From the NCBI GenBank assembly GCA_022316685.1, contig JAKJHU010000084.1:2055001-2119000 (forward strand): 64,000 bases of DNA. Direction: 5' to 3'. Source of the DNA: Progne subis subis (lineage: Eukaryota; Chordata; Aves; Passeriformes; Hirundinidae). This document shows positions 15,001 through 22,477 of the stretch, piece after piece. Below the pieces are notes generated by a model. The model did no database searches. It saw nothing but the letters and a program-made list of their open reading frames with translations, and was not told the origin of the DNA. The first letter of the stretch is position 1. Each line of letters opens with the position of its first letter. The position numbers were made by a program, and so were the translations under genes.

Positions 15001-18000
15001 TTGGGCTATGTCCTTATCTGCTCAGAGATGTCCAGGCTGTTGTGTTTGTTGTTGGTCTGAATCTGTCCCTTTCCCCGGCATTCTTGTTTGTGGAACACAG
15101 GCTGTTCTCTGAAGAAAGTTCACAGCAAAATAATGGCATAAGGCAAGGATGAAAGTTAAAAAAACAAGCACTAATATTTTCATCAAGGTTTTACCTTTCA
15201 ATAAATTATGTTCAGCTCTGACAGTAAGTCAAAAGAAAATAACAAAAATCTGCTTAAATACAAGTGACTGGATTTTATCAAGTGTTCAGAGGGAAGACAT
15301 TGGTTAATCCTCTTTTTAGCAGCTTGTTTGGATTGATTGTCACTGAAACTCTGTGTTGCAGGTTTAGGGATGTATGAAACCCCACTGTTCCTTGCCCATG
15401 AGGAGGAATCAGGGGGTCGTAGTGTCCCCACAACACCGTTACAAGTGGCAGCACCAGGTAAGTGGCAGAGGTTTGCAGAGCGAAGCGGGAAGTGATTCCC
15501 GTGGTTGGTGCAGCGCTGCTGCTCCTCAGGAGCGCCGGGCAGCCCGTCCCCGAGCTGCCTGCGCTGTCCCGGGGCTCTGTGGGCAGGGCCTGAGGCTGTG
15601 TGTGCTCCCCAGTGACGGTGTTCACGGAGAGCGCCTCAGCCGACGCCTCGGAGCACGCGTCCCAGTCCGTGCCCATGGTCACCACCTCCACCGGCAGCCT
15701 GTCCACCACCACCGAGCCCGGCGCCGGCGACGACGCCGACGAGGTCTTCGCAGAGGCAGAGTCTGAAGGGTAAAGTACCGCTGCTTTGGTTCACTAGCAC
15801 TCCTGACAGGTTCACTGTCACTCAGGGGCGCCTCAGACAGCGTTTTGTAAAGCTGTCAAGCAGGACAATCTGACTCTTCCTCCAGAACCGATGCTTTTCC
15901 GCTGATCTTCTCCTTGTGCTTTAACAAAGTTAATATAAAAGTCACCAAAAAAAAAAAAAAAAATTTGTAGTTTTTGACTACTCTGCAGTAGTCAAATACT
16001 GATGGTAAAGGCACAGGTTGAAGCATCCATTTGTAGAATAAAGACTAAGACATTCCTGTGTAACACAGAAAAATTCATCCTCCTGCAAGGCACCTCCTGG
16101 GTGACTGACTGAGTCACCCAGTTAAGACAGTGCATGAGCAAAAGATGAAGCAAAGGGCTGGAATAAGCAGTCCTTATTGAATTTTGTAGACAAATAATTT
16201 TGTCTTTTGCTTTACAAATGCAACTTTTAATATTTATAATAATTGCTGTGTTTTGTATTATGATGAAGTAAAGATATAAAAGGGGACAGTTCATCATTTT
16301 ATGCTATATTTTACTTTTGATTTTCATTGAATCTTTGTATACCAAGACAGGGGACTTTTTCTGGACCTTTTTGAAACTATGCAAATACACTTACGTGGTT
16401 CTCCTCCCCCTCCTTCCCTTCTAGTATTACTTCAGAAGCAGGTCTAGAAATTGATAGCCAGCAAGAAGAAGAATCTGTTCAAGCATCTGATGAGTCAGAT
16501 CTTCCTTCAACTAGTCAGGATCCTCCTTCGAGTTCATCTGCAGGTACAGGTACCTTTTCATTAAGAGTGGGAATTCTTTGTCCAACATCATGGCTGGTAG
16601 TCAGTCTCTGGGCACCCTGTGCCAGGGCCTCCCCACCCTCCCAGAGAACAATTCTTTCCTAATATCCCACCTGACCCTGCCCTCTGGCAGTGGGAAGCCA
16701 TTCCCCCTTGTCCTGTCCCTCCAGGCCATTGTCCCAAGTCACTCTCCAGCTCCACTGGAGCCTCTTTAGTCACTGGAAGGGGCTCTAAGGTCTCTTCAGA
16801 TTCTCTTAGAGCAGGATCATATTTTGGTGCTTATATAAATTCTTTGGTACTTTGGCAAACCATTTTTCTTTGGACCACAGTACCTGGAGTAGGCCAAGTA
16901 ATAATATTCAAGGAGCAAACGTTACTGATGCTTTGGTGATTTATCCAGTGGCATATTTGATGTCAACTTTAAAAATATTTTTAATGAAATTGTGAAACAA
17001 CAGTAAGTTAATCTCTATTGAGTTTTCAAATAACCTTGTATAGATAGCAAAAGAAGTCCCAGACTTATTTGTTTTGAAGCTTTTATTTGTATTAGAGGAG
17101 AGGTCAGTAAAATAAGGAGGCACCTTCATCATTCTAAAGTAAAGAAAGCACAACACATATCAAAACATAAAGATGAGGAGTGAGAACCCGGCAGGCACAG
17201 CCACCCTTTCTGCACTGCCTCTCCCCACAGACACGAGCAGCACTCAGCCCAAGTCCCTGCGCCGTGTCCGGCTGCAGCCCCCGACGCTGAGGACGGGCGT
17301 GCGTGGCCGGCAGTTCAACAGGCAGAGGGGTAAGTGCTTCCAGCCAGCCTGCTGCAAACACGGCTCTAGCCCTGTCCTCCTGGGGCACCACGTGTGAAGC
17401 TGGGCAGGCCGGCGTTGCTGGCAGACAGGGAGTGACACGGCAGCCAGTGCAGCTGACAGGCGTGCGACCCTAAGAGCTCTGGTTTGGGTTTAGTGCGTTA
17501 GGCTGAGCAGGTTTCAGACAGGCAAACTTCCTTCTGCAGTGGAACCTGGCTCTTACCAGTAGAGAGAAAGTAAAGGGCATTAGATCTTCAAGGTTTTAAA
17601 GGAAGGTTTCAAAAGGCCTGTTAGGGCAGCAGTTTAGAAACTTCTGGTTTTAGCATTAGAGGAATTTCCATTTGGTACATTAAGCGTTCCAGTTATATCA
17701 GTGTGTACTCACTGAAAAAAAAGCTTTATTGGAAGTATGACAGGTATTTTTAGTGCAATAGAGTTTAAACCATTACAAGAAATTATTTTTGCAATTTCTG
17801 TATTAAGAAAAAACCTTAGATGGATTTTATTCTGTTTTGCATTATGTAACATTGTAGAAGACTCAATATTAGCATTGAAATATAGATTAGCTGGTAATTT
17901 AAGGGAAAAAAAATAAGGAAGTGGGACGAGGAAAGATTTTTTTTTTCTTCCATCTGTCACCATTTTTTTAATAACGAAAAGGAGGGACTAACTGATTTCA

Positions 18001-18286
18001 GATCATCAGTGATATTGTTTTGGCTCAGGATCAGAAGCCACTCCCAGCCTTTTGCATGACACAGGTGACATGTACACGTGTCACCAGGCTTAGGGAGAGA
18101 GAGTGGGAACTGTTCCAGAAAGGAACTGCCCTGTATTCCTTAGGGAAGGATGAAGTATCACTTGTGCAATGGTTGATTAAAAGGGTGAGAAGGATTTATA
18201 CTAATGCACTTGTTTTCTTTCCCTGCACAGGTGTAACTCATGCCATGGGAGGCAGAGGAGGCCTGAACAGAGGAAACATTAGTTAA
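1..18286 (+). CDS. TPR: TPR, nuclear-basket nucleoporin, 3' part (29 coding exons, 5' end outside window)
   Basis: TPR forms the filaments of the nuclear-pore basket and takes part in mRNA export control, heterochromatin exclusion and spindle-checkpoint anchoring (family knowledge). Here 29 exons joined by GT-AG introns in compatible phases encode about 1,350 residues, against about 2,363 for the human protein, so the window opens near residue 1,000. Exons at 1-6007 encode Gln/Glu/Lys-rich heptad coiled coil. Exons from 6509 on encode the unstructured Ser/Thr/Pro and Asp/Glu-rich tail, with a basic nuclear-localisation-like cluster (exon 9046-9188) and an acidic run (10367-11036). The stop is TAA at 18284-18286 after [13 protein letters not shown], which matches the human C-terminus almost exactly. 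One oddity: exon 1346-1551 is 206 bp, although both flanking phases require a multiple of three. The identification is near certain. Confidence 0.97.
581..697 (+). CDS. TPR: TPR window exon 2
   Basis: It is bounded by a CTGCAG acceptor and a GTATGT donor, 117 bp in phase 0-0. It reads [16 protein letters not shown] and continues as coiled coil, with many alanines and glutamines. Confidence 0.93.
1346..1551 (+). CDS. TPR: TPR window exon 3, with apparent frameshift
   Basis: Acceptor TGCAG, donor GTGTGA. The N-terminal part reads [17 protein letters not shown], nearly identical to human TPR. After AKKAES (to about 1498) the frame runs to a premature TGA. The expected reading, [13 protein letters not shown], is present two bases out of frame from about 1513. 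The exon is 206 bp although both neighbours require 3n. Extra G residues near 1499 and 1510, or an equivalent small indel pair, would explain it. It is probably a sequence error; a real allele is not excluded. Confidence 0.88.
1641..1825 (+). CDS. TPR: TPR window exon 4
   Basis: Acceptor TTGTAG, donor GTAACC, phase 0 to 2. It contains [11 protein letters not shown] and [15 protein letters not shown], the latter identical to human TPR. The final codon AG|G is completed by the next exon. Confidence 0.96.
2011..2158 (+). CDS. TPR: TPR window exon 5
   Basis: Acceptor CTGCAG, donor GTATGC, phase 2 to 0. It encodes [18 protein letters not shown] and [17 protein letters not shown], essentially identical to the human coiled coil. 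Confidence 0.97.
2532..2669 (+). CDS. TPR: TPR window exon 6
   Basis: Acceptor CCACAG, donor GTTAGT, 138 bp in phase 0-0. It encodes [18 protein letters not shown] sequence and [14 protein letters not shown], a conserved coiled-coil stretch. Confidence 0.96.
3213..3344 (+). CDS. TPR: TPR window exon 7
   Basis: Acceptor TCTCAG, donor GTGGGG, 132 bp in phase 0-0. It encodes [18 protein letters not shown] followed by VKRWKAR, matching human TPR. Confidence 0.97.
3605..3735 (+). CDS. TPR: TPR window exon 8
   Basis: Acceptor TTTCAG, donor GTGTGG, phase 0 to 2. It encodes [18 protein letters not shown]. This is coiled coil, and the split Arg codon is completed by the next exon. Confidence 0.96.
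4120..4330 (+). CDS. TPR: TPR window exon 9
   Basis: Acceptor TTTAG, donor GTAGAT, phase 2 to 0. It encodes [18 protein letters not shown] and [18 protein letters not shown], the latter invariant with human TPR. Confidence 0.97.
4484..4630 (+). CDS. TPR: TPR window exon 10
   Basis: Acceptor TTTCAG, donor GTAAGA, 147 bp in phase 0-0. The first half is the poorly conserved [14 protein letters not shown]. The second half, [14 protein letters not shown], returns to conserved coiled coil. Confidence 0.94.
4993..5191 (+). CDS. TPR: TPR window exon 11
   Basis: Acceptor CCCTAG, donor GTATTG, phase 0 to 1. It encodes [19 protein letters not shown] and [11 protein letters not shown]. The Gly codon is split with the next exon. 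Confidence 0.96.
5802..6007 (+). CDS. TPR: TPR window exon 12 (end of coiled coil)
   Basis: Acceptor CACCAG, donor GTACAG, phase 1 to 0. It encodes [13 protein letters not shown] and [18 protein letters not shown], then [13 protein letters not shown], where heptads end and the tail begins. GC content is higher than in neighbouring exons. Confidence 0.96.
6509..6570 (+). CDS. TPR: TPR window exon 13
   Basis: A short 62-bp exon, acceptor AATAG, donor GTGAGT, phase 0 to 2. It encodes [17 protein letters not shown], the start of the disordered tail. Confidence 0.94.
7465..7673 (+). CDS. TPR: TPR window exon 14
   Basis: Acceptor TTTCAG, donor GTGAGC, phase 2 to 1. A Thr/Pro-rich tail segment containing [19 protein letters not shown] and a repeated [13 protein letters not shown] style, highly conserved with human. 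Confidence 0.96.
7977..8249 (+). CDS. TPR: TPR window exon 15
   Basis: Acceptor TTCCAG, donor GTTGGT, phase 1 to 1. It encodes [19 protein letters not shown] and [18 protein letters not shown], matching human TPR with few changes. Confidence 0.97.
9046..9188 (+). CDS. TPR: TPR window exon 16 (nuclear-localisation region)
   Basis: Acceptor TTTCAG, donor GTTTGC, phase 1 to 0. It encodes [14 protein letters not shown] and [11 protein letters not shown]. The paired basic clusters SKRSR and KKLR fall where the human protein carries its nuclear-localisation signal (position known for the family, function here inferred). Confidence 0.93.
9979..10062 (+). CDS. TPR: TPR window exon 17
   Basis: An 84-bp phase 0-0 exon between a TTCCAG acceptor and a GTAAGC donor. 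It encodes [19 protein letters not shown], conserved with human. Confidence 0.95.
10367..10567 (+). CDS. TPR: TPR window exon 18 (acidic, SIM-like motif)
   Basis: Acceptor TGGCAG, donor GTATGT, 201 bp in phase 0-0. It encodes [18 protein letters not shown], then [23 protein letters not shown] followed by SDDE has the form of a SUMO-interacting motif: aliphatic core, then Ser and acids. That role is my inference. Confidence 0.96.
10905..11036 (+). CDS. TPR: TPR window exon 19 (Asp/Glu run)
   Basis: Acceptor TCACAG, donor GTGAGA, 132 bp in phase 0-0. It starts [17 protein letters not shown] and continues [18 protein letters not shown]. This is the most acidic part of TPR, built from GAT/GAG-rich triplets. 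Confidence 0.96.
11548..11638 (+). CDS. TPR: TPR window exon 20
   Basis: Acceptor TTTTAG, donor GTACAG, phase 0 to 1. It encodes [18 protein letters not shown] and QRAADSQNS, close to the human sequence. Confidence 0.94.
12093..12277 (+). CDS. TPR: TPR window exon 21
   Basis: Acceptor TTGTAG, donor GTACAA, phase 1 to 0. It encodes [15 protein letters not shown] and [19 protein letters not shown], a Pro/Arg-rich conserved block in GC-rich sequence. Confidence 0.96.
12883..13050 (+). repeat. CR1 LINE 3' fragment
   Basis: It carries the typical avian CR1 3' end: GGAACTCCACGAGTGTTTGG, then TTGAACTTAATGATCC, then GTGGGTCCCTTCCAGCTC and ATTCTGTGATTCC. It lies in a TPR intron in the sense orientation. 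The left edge is approximate. Confidence 0.85.
13160..13228 (+). CDS. TPR: TPR window exon 22
   Basis: A 69-bp phase 0-0 exon, acceptor AAAG, donor GTGAGT. It encodes [19 protein letters not shown], identical to the human segment. Confidence 0.96.
13838..13932 (+). CDS. TPR: TPR window exon 23 (tandem CAG acceptor)
   Basis: Acceptor TTTCCAG followed at once by CAGCAG, donor GTAAGT, phase 0 to 2. It encodes [17 protein letters not shown] and [13 protein letters not shown]. The CAG repeats form a tandem acceptor that could drop one or two glutamines; the chosen start reproduces the human QQHFF. Confidence 0.94.
14584..14690 (+). CDS. TPR: TPR window exon 24
   Basis: Acceptor TTGCCAG, donor GTAAAG, phase 2 to 1. 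It encodes [18 protein letters not shown] and [14 protein letters not shown] second AG at 14593 lies in frame inside the exon; using it would delete SPQ. Confidence 0.95.
15362..15457 (+). CDS. TPR: TPR window exon 25
   Basis: Acceptor TTGCAG, donor GTAAGT, phase 1 to 1. It encodes [19 protein letters not shown] and [11 protein letters not shown], identical or nearly so to human. Confidence 0.96.
15613..15769 (+). CDS. TPR: TPR window exon 26 (GC-rich)
   Basis: Acceptor CCCAG, donor GTAAAG, phase 1 to 2. It encodes [18 protein letters not shown] and [14 protein letters not shown], then [17 protein letters not shown]. It is strikingly GC-rich compared with other TPR exons. Confidence 0.95.
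16425..16543 (+). CDS. TPR: TPR window exon 27
   Basis: Acceptor TTCTAG, donor GTACAG, phase 2 to 1. It encodes [17 protein letters not shown] and [21 protein letters not shown] sequence, conserved. Confidence 0.95.
16578..16815 (-). repeat. CR1 LINE fragment
   Basis: Reverse-oriented CR1 sequence, recognised by CAGCTCCACTGGAGCC followed by CACTGGAAGGGGCTCTAAGG. It lies in the TPR intron 16544-17230. Edges are approximate. Confidence 0.65.
17231..17329 (+). CDS. TPR: TPR window exon 28
   Basis: Acceptor CCACAG, donor GTAAGT, phase 1 to 1. It encodes [15 protein letters not shown] and [12 protein letters not shown]. The basic Arg-rich end balances the acidic tail. Confidence 0.95.
18231..18286 (+). 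CDS. TPR: TPR terminal coding exon
   Basis: Acceptor TGCACAG, phase 1. It encodes [17 protein letters not shown] and ends at TAA 18284-18286, one residue different from the human C-terminal NIN. Confidence 0.97.
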
Positions 18287-18450
18287 ATGAAATGTAAAGT
18301 ACTTTCAGCTGTGTATACAAAGTGCCAGTTTGCCTGTGGTTGCTTAGTGTAATGAAGCCAGAGCTTGAAGCAGCATTTCATACTTAGAGTTGTGTGCACA
18401 CATTTCAATGTCTTTTATTAATAAAATTAGAAAAAACATTGGCATTCAAA
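18287..18450 (+). other. TPR: TPR 3' UTR (short form)
   Basis: This runs from the stop codon to an expected cleavage site 15-30 nt past AATAAA at 18420-18425. A T/G-rich stretch near 18450-18460 could be the downstream element. A second plus-strand AATAAA at 18685-18690, inside the last PRG4 intron, could serve a longer form. The right edge is approximate. Confidence 0.55.
18413..18426. promoter_or_regulatory. palindromic poly(A) signal shared by TPR and PRG4
   Basis: TTTTATTAATAAAA is a perfect 14-bp palindrome. It reads AATAAA on the plus strand at 18420-18425, 134 nt after the TPR stop. It also reads AATAAA on the minus strand at 18414-18419, about 64 nt after the PRG4 stop. GU-rich sequence (TGTGTGC on the minus strand near 18392-18402) follows in the PRG4 direction. 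Use by both genes is inferred from position. Confidence 0.7.
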
Positions 18451-21400
18451 TGGCATCTTGTTTTAAACTCCTCTGCTGCACATCACTTGCTGGGACAGTT
18501 GTACCAGTCTTTGGATACAGTCTTTCCTGTGAGAGCAGTAACAGGTCGTGCTATTCTTTTGCCAATATCCAAACTGTAGTACCGATCTGAAAGGAGGAGA
18601 GGTCAGGATTAAATTCCAGAAACCATTTAATACATGGGAAGAACTCACAAATTCAAGCCTGCATTTTAATGTCACTTAGGCCTGAATAAAAGATTTTTCC
18701 ATTCCACGTGCAGACAGGGAGCTGAGAGGCTCCAATAATAAATTTCTGTCCTCAGCTTTATTTTTCAGGTGTAATTGGTTGCAGTAAGTTTTATAGCACT
18801 GCTAATAATTAAATCTGTCCCAAGAGCAGGAAAGAATGTTCTTGTATTGCTAGAACACAGAAATAGTCTTAAGAATTTGGAAATCAAACTACATCCACAA
18901 CAATCCTGCACTCACTACAGAAGTGGCAAGTTCATGGTCCCTGAGTGTGAACGGGCCTGTGAGGCTGATTCCTCCAAGGTGAGGAATTGGATCTTACTGA
19001 CAGGGACTTTAATGACCTGTATTTGGGTATGGCTTGTTCTTAGAGGTTTTGGGGTTCTTTTTAAATGCAGAAAATTCTGAGGAATGCTTGCATGGGATCC
19101 TGGCTAGGAAAATGAGTCTACCTACTCTACCATCATAAATAATTCTTTTGAGCTAAGTCAAGTGGTTCATCTCTCTCTTTTTTGTGTCTTGTCAAAAACA
19201 TAGTTCCATAAAAGCTATTGAAAAACTTCCTGTGTGGTGATCCAAACACTTCTATCATTAACATAATCCTTTACAAGGCTGAATGCCCTGGCAATGCATT
19301 CCCCAGCTGGCTGCTTTGAACTCTGTATTTCATTGCTGCACATTGCTGCACATTGTCCTGTAACTACTGATTTTTAATAGAAACATCTCTTGATTATGGG
19401 CAACGTTTTAATTCTCAGGACTTCCTAGTAGTGCTGAAAGTAGTACCACAAGTGATAACAGGAGCTTCTTTTGAGATCCACAGTGACATGCTTTAGCTTT
19501 ACTTACTGTAGGAGAAGGCATAGTAATCGTAGCCATCGGGCTTGTTCTGGTTGGGCACAGAGAGAGTTGAGTGAATGACTTTGGGGAGCCCTCTCCAGTA
19601 CGTCGTCATTTGGATTTCCTTGCGCAGAACTCCTGCAAGCCAAAGGAACCCTCCGTGAGGAGCTGCGGCCCTGCTGCAGCTCTCACAGGGCTGTGTCACC
19701 CTACAGCCATCAAAACCTTCCAAACACAATGTTGTGTCAGAAGCTACAGAGGTGAAAGCATCTGTGTAAGAGAACCTTAGTGCCCACATTACCAGAGGGG
19801 TGGGGATTTATCCTGACAGTGCGGATGACGGTCGGCATTTGCACAGCACGCTGGAAGCGTCGCCGGATGACAACCCTGGGGACAAAGGCTGGGTATCTGA
19901 TGGTGACCCGGGCTCTTCTTTGACACTTCTTGGCTGGTTCTTGTCTGTACACGTACTGCTGCATGTTCCCATCTAAGACACATGTTTGTTTTGTTGGTTT
20001 AAAAAAAAACAAACAACCAAATCAACCCCCCACCAAAACACCCAACCACCAGCTCAATCAGGTATGAAAATGTCATTGTATTCATGTCACACACAGGAAA
20101 TCAATAACAAATAACATTCTTATGGGGGCAGTACAGCATTCATGTAAGATAAGGAAATTACTTTAAAATAGGAAATCAGAAGTAGAGATGGAAATTTCCA
20201 CACATAGTTATGAACTAGCAAGATAAAAGCCTTCCCTTCTCTAATTAATTTGAGACTAAAATAGCTTTACCATCAGATAAAACTTACTTCAGTGTTTAGC
20301 CATTAAACATTGGATTCTCATCCTTACAGACCTGGTTCCAAAGGCACTGAAAGACCTCCAGTTACTAATACATTTTTTTAAAAGCTTCAGGCTATTTTTG
20401 AGCACCTGGAACACTGGCATAATTTGTGTTTCTGTGTTTGAAAGAAATAGGTCTTGGGTCAAGAGAAATGGTGTTTTATTCCTAAGGCAATTAAAGCACC
20501 TTTCGGTTTTCCCTAAACTTCAGGAATACAAAACATACCTCTTTTGATAAAATAAACAGATTCTGGTCTGTTGTTGTATCTTGCCACAGGGAGGGTTGCT
20601 ACTATTCTCCCACTTAACCCTGCAAATCCAGTTGCGAGAGGTTTGGGATAGCCTGCATCCATAACACCATTGGTGAAGCGCCAGTACAGGGGACCCTGAG
20701 CATTTAAGGAAAAAAAAATTAGCTTTAGGGAGAGTTAATTCCTGGTTATTGAACTGCAAAACAAACATGAAGAATAATCTATGAATAAGGAGTAGAGCTT
20801 TGACAGCTACATTGTAAATCTGACTGGAATCACTCCTACATCCGTTACAAATGGGATAAAACCACTACAACTTCATTGAGTAACTGCAGCCTTTTAACCT
20901 TTGAGAAGGGTTAGAGTATCATACAGGCTAATTTTTAAGAGGGGTTACTGAACAAAGTAACTAAATCTCTTAAATTTTCATAGATATAACAAGCAGCTTG
21001 AATTCCAGGACTGAGTGATTTATTGGGAAATAATAGCTTTAATGAGGCATGGGCATTTCATTAGCATTTTATTTCAGGTTGGGAAACATACTAGGAATAA
21101 GTTTAGTCAATTTCTTTTTCCCAATCTAAACTATCCCTGGTACAACCTGAAGCCCTTTCCTCTTCTCCTGTCCCTGTTCCCTGGGAGCAGAGCCTGACTC
21201 CCCCCAGCTGTCCCCTCCAGTCAGGGAGTTGTGCAGATCCAGAAGGTTCTCCCTGAGCCTCCTTTTCTCCAGGCTGAGCCACCCCAGCTACTCATCGGCC
21301 TCGCCCTATCGTGCTGACCGGGACGGCTCCCACCTTGATGAAGAAGGTTTTCCCATCGCAGTTGCACCTGGAGAAGACAGAGTCAATGGGCGAGGGGATG

Positions 21401-22432
21401 CCCCAGCCGTCGCTGATCCGGCGGGGGTTGGTGGTCGGCGGGGTCCGGCCGTTCAGCAGCCAGTAATAGTGACCTGGGGGGGGACAGGTGTGAGGGGCGC
21501 CGGGGACAGCACGTCCTGCCGCGGGGACAGCGGAGCCCTCCCGCTCCGGGGACAGCGGGGCAGCGGAGCCCTCCCGCCCCGGGGACAGCGGGGCAGCGGA
21601 GCCCTCCCGCCCCGGGGACAGCGGGGCAACAATGCCCTCCTGCTCCGGGGACAGCGGGACAGCGGGGCCCTCCCGCCCCGGGGACAGCGGGGCAGCGGAG
21701 CCCTCCCGCTCCCGGGGACAGCGGGGCAGCGGAGCCCACCTTTCCCGCGGACAGCGGGGCAGCGGAGCCCGTGAGGGATCCGGGGGAGCGGGCTCCGGAC
21801 TTCGGAGTTTCGTGAGGGGCACCGGGGCCCGAGTGAGGGAGAAAAAAGAGGAGGAAGAGAGATGGGGCATGTGAAGGAGGAGTGGGAGGTGATAGTGAAG
21901 GAGTGGGTCTGGAAAAGGTGAGGGAGGAGAAGGAGGCTGGGGCAGCTGAGGGAGGAGTTCCGGCGCTGTGCGGGAGAAGGAGGAGAGCTGGGGCCACGGC
22001 CGGAGGATGTTCGGAGCAGTCTCACCTCGGAAGACGGCCAGGGTGCCATTGGGCAGGGCCACCATGCCGTCCGCTGGCTTGCCACTGCACAGGTCCTTCT
22101 CGTCGTTCTTCCTCTCTGCAAAACACAGCCAGCTGGGTTTGTTTAAGGCTCCACAAGAACGGCCTTCACTTTTTCCCTCCGCCCCGCCGGTGGGCCAGGA
22201 GTTAATTCCTCGTCAGGGCCGTGTTCTCGGGAAACTCGGCTCTGATGCTGTGGTCCCAGCAGTGCCGAGTGACCAGGTGCGGGTGTCTCTCCCTCTTGCC
22301 GCCTAAATACCTGTAATTCAGGAAAACGCCTACAAACACCTCATAAGCTATAGCCTTCTGGGCTTTCTGCATGCTCTAGGATTTTATTGTTCCTTTAAGC
22401 TGTTTTAGTGGCTTCTCTTCCCTCTCGTTATT

Positions 22433-22477
<45 letters not shown>

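Larger units (their letters stand above)
58..18230 (+). other. TPR: TPR introns: no additional genes
   Basis: Introns over 300 bases are at 58-580, 698-1345, 2159-2531, 2670-3212, 3736-4119, 4631-4992, 5192-5801, 6008-6508, 6571-7464, 7674-7976, 8250-9045, 9189-9978, 10063-10366, 10568-10904, 11037-11547, 11639-12092, 12278-13159, 13229-13837, 13933-14583, 14691-15361, 15770-16424, 16544-17230 and 17330-18230. Apart from the CR1 pieces at 12883-13050 and 16578-16815 I see only ordinary intron sequence and short homopolymers such as the A run near 15944-15962. Confidence 0.7.

Noticed and set aside
18685..18690. AATAAA on the plus strand as the main TPR poly(A) signal
   Set aside because: It lies inside the last PRG4 intron; the palindromic signal is closer and serves both genes. 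Kept only as a possible distal site.
21292..22065. 257-codon minus-strand frame and related frames in the same place
   Set aside because: It joins two real PRG4 exons through the 33-bp minisatellite intron. The intron has good splice sites and the hemopexin protein requires its removal.
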